A stretch of 64,000 nucleotides of DNA from Papiliotrema nemorosa. Taxonomy: Eukaryota; Basidiomycota; Tremellomycetes; Tremellales; Rhynchogastremaceae. The notes beneath the pieces are model-generated. The model was not told where the DNA came from. It searched no databases and was given only the letters and a program-made list of their open reading frames with translations. Where the stretch lies: assembly GCA_032158125.1 (NCBI GenBank), contig JASKOT010000020.1, forward strand, positions 1-64,000. Reading direction: 5' to 3'. The position numbers were made by a program, and so were the translations under genes. Below are positions 21,705-31,923 of the stretch, in pieces. Numbering within the stretch: the stretch's first letter is position 1; each line of letters opens with the position of its first letter.

Positions 21705-22015
21705 GTGAGCAGAGGTGCGGGCTGAGTGAATCGCGGGGTAAGGCATGCTTAAGGATCGCGGAAGAGGAGCAGACCTGTACAATGTAGCATAGTACGACCA
21801 TATGCACTATTTTGAAGTATCAATATCAGCTTAGTAGCCCTGCTCGTAGCCACGGCCAGACATGGTGTGTTTTTGCCCGACTAACGGCCGCTGGTGGAGG
21901 TGGTCCAAAAGTCGCGACATATGTTTCCTGCTCTTCACCAATACCTCTACTTTGACCGGCTTACACCGTTTCTACGATCTGCTCTACGCTTCAGTATGTG
22001 CATTGATTGAACGTG
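21705..22015. other. intergenic region RCF1/METTL16-like
   Basis: 311 bases between two plus-strand genes. Nothing specific is seen beyond the presumed 3' UTR and promoter. Confidence 0.5.
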
Positions 22016-23995
22016 ATGGGACTACATCCGCTCAACAGATACGCTAGAGAGCGTCCAGATTTTGGCAAGCTCGCCGAGGAGCATCCAACGTTCGAGCCAT
22101 TGTACGTTTCTTTTTCCTCAACCTTTCATCCTGAATCGCTAAGGGGTGTAGCGTCAAGCGAAACGCAGACGGAGAAGCATTCATAAATTTTCAAGATGTC
22201 AAAGCGTTGCGAGCTCTCACCACGACCCTTCTGAAGGAGGATTGGGATCTGGACGTACAGCTACTGGACGACAGGTTATGCCCCACTGTCAGTCCTCTTC
22301 ATCCCGAGTAAGGAGAGAGCTGATGTCTAGCTGGCGAGCAGGTAAGCCGATTTTATGTATGGAGACTGCTCAGACTACAGGCTGGAATATTTGATGCATG
22401 TACTCGATCTCGAGGACTACTTCAGATTAGATGTTGACCACCAGGCAGACTCGACAAAGAGCGTGAGCGGTCCCGGCTCAGCTACCGAATCCGGCTGATG
22501 AAGAGGACAGCGACATCAATCCAGACAGACAGACTAGCATCCTGGACATGTCAGTCTCGCCTGATCAACGTCTACACACCTGAGACTGAATTTCAGAGGG
22601 ACCGGGCACGTCGCCATATACGCTTTATTGCTGCATCGATTGAGGCCTCAAGCTGTAATAACAGCAACGGGTATGGAAAATCGGCGCCCTTCGCCCGAGC
22701 TTGCTGACACGATTAGAATCAGACGAAACGTCTTTTGAGTACGCCCAAACAACGCTCGACAACAACGGTATTTCGCCTGATCAGATTTCCCTTCTGAGAG
22801 CGCAAGTATCCAGCGATATCCTCTTCCCACTCCGAGACCGCAAGGTCGATATCGTCATCTGCAATCCCCCCTTCTATGCGTCTTTGCAAGAGCTGGAAGA
22901 GGGTATGGAGCGGAAAGAAGGCCGACCTCACGCAGTGAGTCATTCAGTCCAGACACCTGCATCGATTGACAAGAGGCACCAACCGCGGCCAATAACGAAT
23001 TGATCACTAGAGGAGGGGAAGTGTCATTCGTAGGGAAGATGATTATGGAGTCTATCCAGCTCAAAGACCGAGCGCGGTAGGTGTCGAACATCCCCCGAAC
23101 AGTGTCTTGAGGGACGCGCTGATCTGTAGCTGGTTCACAAGCCTTGTAGGCATTTATTCGTCGTTGCAGCCCCTGGTCGAACTCCTCCGAACACATCAGG
23201 CGAGTCGACAGTGTCTCTTCCTCGGGTGTGCCTGATGATAGATTACCAATTACTTTATCAAGTCGATTCGACCGGCCAAAACATCACGATGGATTCTTGG
23301 CTGGTCTTTCGGTCAGATTCGATTACCTGATGTAAGCGGCTGCCGTATTTTGTGTGCTGAGACATCAGAGCTTGACCCGACCTAGTGAAATCTTTGACAG
23401 GACGTCTTATGCCCGTCTATTACCCCCTCCAAATACTCTGCGCCATCATCCTCTCCACCCTCCTTTGTCTACCTCAGAGCTTAGCAAAGCAGTATATACG
23501 GTCTTGAGTGACATCAAGCTGTACGTCGACAAGCAGGAATCGGAACACAAAGGTAGCATCATCATACGGCCGACTGCCAACACTTGGTCTCGCACTGCTC
23601 GCCGGCTGGCCATGCGGGCAGCCCACGAGGATGGAGTGATGGAGGTGGAAACTCCATCAGAACCGTTGCTCATTGCTCGTATCTCCTTCGAGGAAGTCAA
23701 GTCGGAGGATGAGGGAATTTCAGAGGATCAGCAGTCGGGTTCGACTGTTGTTCTCGATCTTCTGTCAGGAGCTGACCGGGATCTTGTCGACTCGTTGTGG
23801 AAATACGTCCTGAACAAAGCGGAACTGCTGAGAGACAGAGAGCACCCACAACGATCTCCGGGGCCAGGTGTTGGCGATGGGGGGCAAAAAAGATATATGC
23901 CAAGAGGAAGAGGGAATGGAAGGGGAACGAGAGGTGGAGGGGGAGGGGGGAGGGGCGGGAGGCGCGGACGAGGTCGTATCAGCTGGGGATCATGA
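22016..23995 (+). CDS. METTL16-type RNA m6A methyltransferase with RGG tail
   Basis: S-adenosylmethionine-dependent N6-adenosine methyltransferase of the METTL16/RlmF family; relatives methylate U6 snRNA. It starts MGLHPLNRYARERPDFGKLA and continues VKRNADGEAFINFQDVKALR and ALTTTLLKEDWDLD, all family landmarks. The SAM site reads LDIGTGHVAIYALLLHR across an intron, and the catalytic motif is VICNPPFYAS (NPPF). Later segments are GGEVSFVGKMIMES and SRWILGWSFGQI. A second, poorly conserved domain follows (VYTVLSDIKLYV, AARRLAMRAAHEDG). The last about 35 residues are an RGG/RG box (MPRGRGNGRGTRG, GRGGRRGRGRISWGS), which suggests extra RNA binding. About seven introns. Start choice at 22016 fits the family exactly. 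Confidence 0.9.
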
Positions 23996-24228
23996 GCATT
24001 GTAGTCGACGACGGCCAAGGCTCCTTATGACAACCTGACACACTTCACAATACGCTACCTGAAACACTGCATGCACAGTTTCGAAATGAAACTTGGATTG
24101 GTGGCATTCCTTGCAAACTGCAGGCTCCCTCGTCCCTCTCGTTCATCCTTTGGCAGTTGCTTCTCTAAAAGAGGGGTATTCCTTTCTGCTGTGATCTTGC
24201 CATTGGTGTTGAGGGATCTTGAATATCC

Positions 24229-24236
24229 TATAAAAA
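24229..24236 (+). promoter_or_regulatory. TATA box of the secreted-protein gene
   Basis: TATAAAAA lies 38-45 bases before the ATG at 24274, preceded by CC and followed by GG. Clear TATA boxes are rare in this window, so this suggests a strongly or conditionally expressed gene with a very short 5' UTR. Confidence 0.55.
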
Positions 24237-24273
24237 GGCGAGCAGAGACTCAAGAACGCACAGCGGAGGGGAA

Positions 24274-25237
24274 ATGCTGTCCAAAGATTGCAAAGTCCTC
24301 TCAAAGCTTTTCATCTTTGCGCTCATCAGTGAGTAGAGAAGTTCAGCCCAGAGTAATCAGTACTGATGATAGCTCATACCGTCCTTGCAGACGAGGTACC
24401 TTGGAGCCACTATGGAAAAGGCAAAATTGGTGATTTGGAGCCTCTGATCCAACGTGAAGCCTGAGCTGGTATAACGTTCTATCAGGCTAATGAGCAGAGG
24501 ATCCAGTCTCTGTCAATTTGGCCACTTCACTGCAGGCAGTCGCAAGTGCTTGGTACTCACGCTACGTGACAGAGCGCGTGCCGCAAGTGACTGATACACA
24601 AGCAACAGTAAGAGTACAGAAGAACAGCACTACAGAGGAGACCTTGGAAATCACCGTCAAATATAGTGAGGCAGGGTCTCGATACTGCTTGCTGAAGACG
24701 GAATACGCTGCTGTGTGAGTGGCCATCATGCTTTGTGGTGTGGAGCTGATGATAGATGGCCCTGTGTAGTTGCCACTGCGGTGGGTCAAGCTGGATGGGA
24801 CATTACCAAACCCATGAGTGTACCCGATGCGCTATATGCTATCACAGGACAGAAAGCCAAGACTCAATACTCGGTCTATTCCAACACAGACAACAGCGTT
24901 ACTTCTTCGAACTTCAAAAAGACCACACTCGATCCGATTCAGGGGATGATCACGGTGATAATCTCTAAGAAGGACCACTCCGTCTCTGGCATCAAGGAAA
25001 ACTATGCCTATGCAATGATTCCAAATCCTGTCAAGCCATCAAGGTGAGCTACATCATCCAGTACTCTACAGTTATAGTAGCTGATTTGACAGACTTGTCT
25101 TTGACGATCCCGACATCATTGGTGGTGTTGACATGTTGGAAGTCCAATGGTCCCCAGAGGAGATTTTCGATGCCGTCGAGACTGTATACTACATCGAAGG
25201 TTGCAATACTGACTGCTCCGATTGGGGCTTCCCATGA
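24274..25237 (+). CDS. unrecognised secreted protein of about 256 residues
   Basis: I do not recognise a family. Four introns join into one frame: exon 1 encodes MLSKDCKVLSKLFIFALI, exon 2 THTVLADEVPWSHYGKGKIG. This gives a signal peptide with a likely cut after VLA. The mature part includes VSVNLATSLQAVASAWYSRY, an N-glycosylation sequon in QKNSTTEE, KYSEAGSRYCLLKTEYAAV, AGWDITKPMSVPDALY, DPIQGMITVIISKKD and LVFDDPDIIGGVDMLEVQWS. It ends YYIEGCNTDCSDWGFP with two close cysteines. No GPI signal and no further membrane helix are seen. The consistent frame over five exons supports a real gene. It could be a cell-wall or effector-like protein, but the sequence does not say which. Confidence 0.72.
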
Positions 25238-25532
25238 TCGCCCGTTCGACAAAGTTTTCTCACTCACCATATACCCATGTATCGTTAACGTCAATGCGAG
25301 CTCTGGCACGCGTCTGAACGTGCAGTCGATAGCCGCCTGTATCGGGTTATAGGTCCTCCCCGTGGCATATGATCGAGATTGAGAGCTCTCGGAGCGTCGT
25401 CGGCATGAACACTTTGTCGGATCAGTATGCGACTGGGTACAGTCCTGGGGTTTTCAACCGATCGGATGTTGGGATGCACCGTGTGCATGCTCTTGTACAA
25501 CCGTCGCTCGCGTGTTCCAGCGAGTGATCCAA
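25238..25532. other. convergent intergenic region, secreted protein/MID1
   Basis: About 295 bases between two convergent stops; presumed 3' UTRs only. Confidence 0.5.
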
Positions 25533-27361
25533 TCACCCGTTGCACCATCTATTACCCCATCTATCCAGAGCAGCCGGTCCAGTTTCCTGACTACCATCAC
25601 CTTCGTCTACTTCCAAACCCAGATATGCGTACGTCGCATTGCCATTGACATGCCGTCGAGGACACCGAAATTCAAGAAATACAGGACAATCCCTGTCTGC
25701 GCGGTTGCAGATGGACAGACATGGCTTGAGCTGGGTGTAGGCGTACGGAGTGTCGAGTCCTGCCTCGCGAGGATCGTCAGTGGTCCTTTGAATGGTCTGC
25801 GGTGCAATAAGCCCGGTGCCTGTAGTGGAGCTAGCACATTGTGGCACAACTGTGCGACATAGCCAGTCTCGATACGAGTTGTAACAGTCCAGACATGTTG
25901 ACACGTGCGAGAACAGGTCTCGGCCACAGGCTGAGGATAAGATTGACGTGGAGAAATGCCCCAAGGATGTGCTGAGGACGTCTGAGATGGAGTCGGGAAG
26001 TGTGGCAATGGGGAATGGGACTGCGCTCGTCGAGCCGGGGAGAGTAGTCTTGGTCAAATTTGCCGTGAGCGGTGCCGCGTACGCTATACCGGGGCAAATC
26101 GCATTGGGCAAGACTAGCTGACAGGGGAAAGCAGCTGCACGTCAATCAAATGCGCCGAATAGAGGAAAGACAAACCTACCTTCTTTGGTGGAGAACCAAA
26201 TTGGCTGTCCCATCCCTCCCTGGTCATCTACCACCCATGCGGTATAGTTTGTTTGGGGAGTGAGATCCCCGACTACCCACATGGTCCGGTATCCCTCAAA
26301 ACCGCCTATATCCATCCACCGAGTAGTAGCATTCACCAGCATAGCTCTCGGATCGGCAATGAAGCCCGTAGACGTATTGGCGGACCGTACAGCGCATAGA
26401 GAGTTGTCCAGACCATCATTGGTAGGAGACGATTCGGTAGGCACGATGACGAGCTGCAAGTCTGGGGACAGCGAAGTGAGGTTTGTCTCTGATGATGATC
26501 CGGGAAGAGTGTCGAAGGTGAGTTGAGCGCCTGGAAGTGTATAGTTGGGGTAAGAAGGCTGCGGTATAGGCGCTTCGAGCAAAAGGGGAGAGAGGAGTAA
26601 GACGCTGTTCTGTGTGGTATCGCCAAGTAGCAAGCTCGAGGGGGACAGACTTTGTGACGCTCCTATTCGTAAGCACTTGATCTTGACCTTCCGGTATTAC
26701 ATCACGCACCTTCAATTGAGATGGAAATCTGTACCACAATCTTGCCATTGTCGTCTGATATCAGAGAAGTGTCGACAGATCCATCATCGCCAATACCCAA
26801 CCCTACCAGGAGGCTCGGCGTAATTGAGGTCGTAGGATCGTTATAAGTCCAGTTTGCGAACCCTGAAGACCATCCAAGCTCCCATGGATCTCCGTTACGA
26901 CTAACTTGATTTGGGATTGTGATCCCACCCGAGCTGCTGTCCGAAACGGATCTCCCAAGAGCGAAATTAGGGGGCGACGCGGTTGACAGGATCGCTGAGG
27001 GGATGATACTCGTATTTGAGCCCAAAGAGCAGAGGTTGAGGGTGACAAAGAGAGATGAGACTTGTGGCAGGTCTATCTGATAGGTGGGTCGAGCTGTATC
27101 CAGGGCGGGGAGAGAGAAAGTCGTAGGAAGTGTACGGATGGAGGTACCGGTTGCTGCGGTGGAAGCGGAAGCCGAGGGTGCGATAGAAGTTGACAACGTC
27201 GTGTCCTGACCGAGTACCGAGGTAAGGAGGATGCTGAGGACTGCAAAGGCGAACCAGCGCAGATGGAAGGGGTGTTTGCGATATGAGAGCCGCCCTTGCG
27301 GAAATGACGATAGCTGCTTTTCTGACCCGCAAGCCAGGCTGGCCAACCCCGAGCGCGACAT
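25533..27361 (-). CDS. MID1: Mid1, stretch-activated calcium channel subunit
   Basis: Regulatory subunit of the high-affinity Ca2+ influx channel (partner of Cch1) in the plasma membrane or ER. The N-terminus MSRSGLASLACGS leads to a hydrophobic segment FAFAVLSILLTSVLG, a signal peptide or anchor, then a Ser/Thr-rich region with many N-glycosylation sites. Segments such as LFVTLNLCSLGSN, MWVVGDLTPQTNYTAWVVDD and GQPIWFSTKE fit the extracellular domain. The Cys-rich C-terminal region carries CLDCYNSYRDWLCRTVVPQC and LKPCLSICNRADRDCPVFLE, the Mid1 signature, and ends DRWGNRWCNG. Two or three introns. It lies downstream of the Sos7-like gene on the same strand. Confidence 0.92.
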
Positions 27362-27677
27362 GGTCGAGAGATCAACCAGACCAGTCGCGAGTTGATGCTA
27401 TATGAGCCGTGGCATCTGATCTTTCCGCGATGCGACCGCGATGAAATTCAGCGCAAAATGGTGAAAGACGAGGCGAGTAAAGAGTGGAAAATCGGTTCGA
27501 AGCACCTCAAAATCACACTGCTGCGGCTAAGGAGCCCGGCGGAAAATCCTTCCAGACATCCTTTCAGAGATCAGCAAAAGGGCTTGCATAAGTCCAAGTT
27601 GTCCAAAATAATCTACAACAGTGATATCCAGTTCCTTATCCATCACATGCGGCGGACTCGACCCAAGATATCCGCTA
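27362..27677. other. intergenic region between MID1 start and Sos7-like stop
   Basis: 316 bases holding the MID1 promoter and the 3' UTR of the upstream gene. No other feature is seen. Confidence 0.5.
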
Positions 27678-29029
27678 TCAATCCAGGCGCGTCATTACTC
27701 GCAATGGCGAGATTGATGGATTCTGAAAGATCGTGTTCAACTCCGTGCAGCTGATGTGATGAGCGAAAGCCATAATTGCAAGATGAGACTCACCTCGACA
27801 GCGCCCAAAGCCTTTGTGAGCGGGTCAAAGGCCAATATCAGAGTTATAGGTTGGTCACCGGGTACTTCATACTCCAGCTGTAACTGATTTGGCCCAGGTG
27901 CAGTGACCGAGCGGATGCCCATGAGGTTCTTGTAGAACGACGTGGACGAGTTGAGCCTGCTATCTCAGCGTCGTTCAACGCAAAGTTGTAACCATACCAT
28001 CTGCACATCTCGTCAACTTTGGTGTCTCCAGCTTCCCTCCCCTCCTGAACCTCCTTCGCCCGAGCCTCTTCTCTGTCTCGTTCACGTTCGAGCCGTTGAA
28101 TCTACGGAATCAGCTTTGGTGTCTGGATGCAAATGCAACTCACTTCTTTCGCCGTGTTAGCCATTTTCACTCTAGCCTCCTCGATTCGGCTTGAGGAGAC
28201 CGAACGTTCCGTCTCCAAACGCTGCATTTCCTCTGTCTGGTTGTCTAGCTCTTGATTCGCTTGCTCAATGGTCATACGCTATGGCGTCAGTATCATCAAG
28301 GACGACAAGGGAGAGACGAACCTTCTCGGGAGGATAAGTGGCTTTGATTCGGGCCAACTCCAGCTCCATATCGCGTATCCTCATCTGCACTGACTGTACT
28401 TGCGCAAGCTGCTCAGTGACAGCAGCGTGTCCTACAGATTAGCCTGCCATCCATGGAAGTCATGGGCCGAACGTTTGGTGACTCACTCGTCGAGCTTTCC
28501 CTGGCCAGTCTGATCGCTTGATCCCTCTTGCCCTCGATTTCCGCTTTGACAGCTTTCAAAGCTCGCTTCTTCTCCGCGTTGCTTTGCTCTGCCCGTTTCA
28601 GCGACAATGAATGCGTTCATGAGATTACTACCCACCCAGAGCCTCATTCTCCCCAGGCTGGACCGTTTGTGGGTCATCCTCAGAAATGGCCATGACGAAA
28701 TTCCTCTTGGCTTCAAGTTCAAGGTAGGTAAACTTCAAGTTGCTCCATTGTTCCTACAGGTAAGTGGTCCTCTATCGAGATGCCTTGCCTTCTGATATGC
28801 GACCTCCTGTGTGACGAGTTTCGGGTTCGTCGGGTCCAGCATCAATGGACTGTCGGTCGAATTGATGTTGACATCGCCTAAGGCTCTCTCATGGAAAGCA
28901 GCTCGATGCTTGACCAAGTTGAATGGTTTGGCGCCGTCAGCCAGCAGCCTGAATGTCAGTTCAGACCAGAGACTACCAATCGACTCACGCGTCTGCTGCC
29001 GCATGGGAGGTCTGCGCTGAGCTCATCAT
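27678..29029 (-). CDS. coiled-coil kinetochore protein, probably Sos7/Kre28-like
   Basis: The N-terminal exon reads MMSSAQTSHAAADA at 29029. Then comes LLADGAKPFNLVKHRAAFHE and LDPTNPKLVTQEVAYQ, then LKFTYLELEAKRNFVMAISE, which resembles the Sos7 signature (FSYLEQVTKEKFLRAI). A long coiled coil follows (AEKKRALKAVKAEIEGK, RMTIEQANQELDNQTEE, SSSRIEEARVKMANTAKEI). A globular end reads LMGIRSVTAPGPNQLQLEYE and PITLILAFDPLTKALGAVE. This order fits Sos7/Kre28/ZWINT, the partner of Spc7/KNL1 at kinetochores, but Spc25 or a related coiled-coil kinetochore subunit is an alternative. The last intron is uncertain: without it the stop is at 27737, with it at 27678. About seven introns. Confidence 0.62.
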
Positions 29030-29260
29030 GATGAAAGAGGGCGATTATGGTGATACGTGCTGTTGTAGCGCAGCTCGTTGTTGTTGTTGTTATGCGAAGT
29101 GGGTGGCAAATGTTTCGACGCGAATGATTTTCCTCTTTTGGGTTTTGAAAGGTAGACGTTGATTCAACCACCACACTCGTGTATCACATATTCACATATA
29201 TCAGATGTCGAGCCCATGCAAAGATGCTCGATCGTTCCATTCACCTCCTTGTAAACACTG

Positions 29261-31663
29261 ATGTCGCGAAAAGTCCCCATTCAGGTCCATATTCGAGCTC
29301 GACCGAGCAAGTCGAGCGATGGGAGCTGTTCTGGTGAAGGTCTGACCGATATCTCCTCGAACACAGTCTCGGCATACTACAAGGGACGAAACCATCAGTA
29401 TCAGTGAGCAACTCACCATCCTAAGAGAATTTTTTGCTGAATTACGGAAGATTCGACCGATGTTATGGACCGGAGACGACTCAAGAGGACGTGTTCGACG
29501 GGGTAATGCCTATGTGAGTGGTCGATGAAGTGTTGTCTCTTAGCTCACTTGCAGCTTGGAGGACGCCCTCGCGGGCAAGGTAAGTAGCTTGTTGGAAGAA
29601 TTGTGTCGAATTGCGCTGATCTTCGCAGAATGCTGTCGTTTTCACGTATGGAGTCACTGGCTCTGGAAAGACCCATGTAAGGCGCCTCGTCTTTGCAGTG
29701 CTGAGATTGTAGACTATACAAGGAACGCCGAGAGATGCGGGACTGGTCCCGCGCGTTATGCAGGTGAGATATTCGCTCCCGGAGTTGAACGCCTTCAACT
29801 GATGTAAGGCAATTTTTGATCGGCAACACGACCTAGCACCAGAAGAGCACCTTGAAGTTTCGTTTTCGTATGTAGAGATTCTAAAGGAGAAATTGTGGGA
29901 CCTGTTGAAGACGAGGGATAGTGTGAGTTGAGATGCTCTGTCTCCACTCTCGCGAAAAGTCGTGTGCTGAGTGGGGACAGACAGTAGAGCTTAAAATGTT
30001 CACAGACAGTGATGGACAAGCCATCATTCCCGGAATGAGTGTCGTGCCCCTTGACGGGATCGATCACTTCATGACAGCTTACAGGTATGTCCATAAACGA
30101 AAAGCAATCGATACTCGACTGAACACCAAGTCAAGCTACGCTCAACAGGACTACAGCTGCTACTCGACTCAATTCTGCATCATCAAGGTCTCATGCGATT
30201 CTATGTTTATACATAGACGTTCGAAGTCATCATCATCAAGGTGTGTTGCTTCGAAGGAGCAAGATCTCAGTAAGACTACAACCTCACCAGACGCTTCTCT
30301 GATCGATGTCAGCTATGTGATCTTGCGGGCTCTGAGAATAACAATCTCACTGGGAATGTGAAGGGGAGAATGCAAGAGGTGAGGGATAGTAGCCTAGGTT
30401 CGTTGATGACTCCGCTGAGCTTGACCAGAGCGCTGCAATCAATCAGTCTCTGACAACCCTTGGAAAGGTGATCAAGCAGATCAACAAACTGCAAGGCGCC
30501 AGTGGACATATACCTTTCAGGGAGTCGAAACTCACCAGGATCCTATCAGGTAAGCTCAGGGATCCCAGGGATCCGACCTGAGGATCGATGTGCCGGCTGA
30601 CAAAGTTTCAGATGCACTGGGAGGGTCTTCTATTGGACTCTTATTGTGCTGCCTGGCGCCTGGTCAAAAGTTCGCGGTCGATACCGTCAATACTCTCAAG
30701 TGAGAGCTATGCCTGGTATTTCCTGACCGAACAGATTTGCCGCGGAGGCGAAGCTGGTCAGCAATACAGTAACGACCACTGGAACAGGTCAGTCGAGTCC
30801 GCGAATGCCACAGTTGATCAGCAGGTATAGGAAGGCAATCTCTTCCTGCTCGACCTTCACAGGCATCTCGACCCTCGATGCTCGGCAAAACTGAGGCACC
30901 GAGACGGCACACGATGCCCCAAGCCCTCTTAGCGCCGGGAGTGCTGCGACCAGTAGTCAATGGCGTCTCGAGTAGGCGAGCGATCGTCCATCCGGGCAAG
31001 GAGAATCCACCCAGAGCTGCTAGCGCCGGACTCAAACCCGCCATTTCGGATCTTACAGTAACACGCCTACAAGCCGAAGTGTGTATTCGTACCTATCACG
31101 ACGTCTACTGACTCACAGTTGACAAATGCGAATGTCCAAGTGAAGGAATTGACGGAAGAAGTGAAAGTTTTGAAAGCCGCAAACGAGGAATTGAGGGCGC
31201 AACCGGCGCAGACGTCAAGTATCCAGCCTTTGGGCCACATGGAAATCGCCGCTTTGACTGCAGACGAGAGAGAAGCGAGGATGAGAGCGTTGTATAAAGC
31301 TGCAAAGCAGTATCAAGCAGAGTGAGTGGTCCTTCCCTTCCTATCGATTCGGTCTGCGCCGGCAAGGGCTGATGGAGCCAGTGGTCGGCTGCTACAAGCT
31401 CGTGATGCCTGGATGCTCATGGCTTCCTACCTGGTCAATGACCGTCATAAACATCAGGAAGTGCTCCAAAGGTACAAAGACATCTCATCCGGATTCTACT
31501 TTGCCTTTTCCGCTGATTTAAAAGGGCTGCAAAGCTAAACTTACAACTGGAGGGATCTCTACCGATCACGCCTGGACCTGCAGGGCTGAAGAGGTCCAGA
31601 GAGGCCTTGCACGATACATCGTCGAGTCCAGAAAAGCGCGTCCGCATGGCTGGCGGCTTCTAA
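29261..31663 (+). CDS. kinesin motor protein, short, subfamily uncertain
   Basis: Microtubule motor with an N-terminal motor domain. It begins [20 protein letters not shown]; a spliced junction gives [20 protein letters not shown], which sets the start and first intron. The P loop is [16 protein letters not shown]. Other landmarks are [15 protein letters not shown], the switch I region [11 protein letters not shown], switch [46 protein letters not shown] and [20 protein letters not shown] short coiled coil ([18 protein letters not shown]) and a helical tail ([20 protein letters not shown]) follow, ending [12 protein letters not shown] with a basic patch. Around 550 residues, many small introns. 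Kinesin-10-like is possible, but I cannot fix the subfamily. Confidence 0.87.
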
Positions 31664-31923
31664 GCCTATCAATCGCTCATTAGTCTTCAAAGAACTTCAG
31701 CTGGCCTGAGCTGCTTAAGGGGTACGAGGGGGCAAGCAATCGAGGCGGGAAGCATGGCGAGGACGGCTCATAATGACATATTACGATTTTCTCGGATGCT
31801 TTAGTTCTTTCCTATTTCTTGCATGTGCAATGCTATGATGCCTTGATGTGAGGGTATACTCATATTAAATCCTCTTGACATTTCTATTCTGCCTTCTTCA
31901 ACCGATCCGCCGATTTAGCAATA
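31664..31923. other. convergent intergenic region kinesin/GCN1
   Basis: 260 bases between convergent stops, AT-richer than the flanks; presumed 3' UTRs. Confidence 0.5.
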
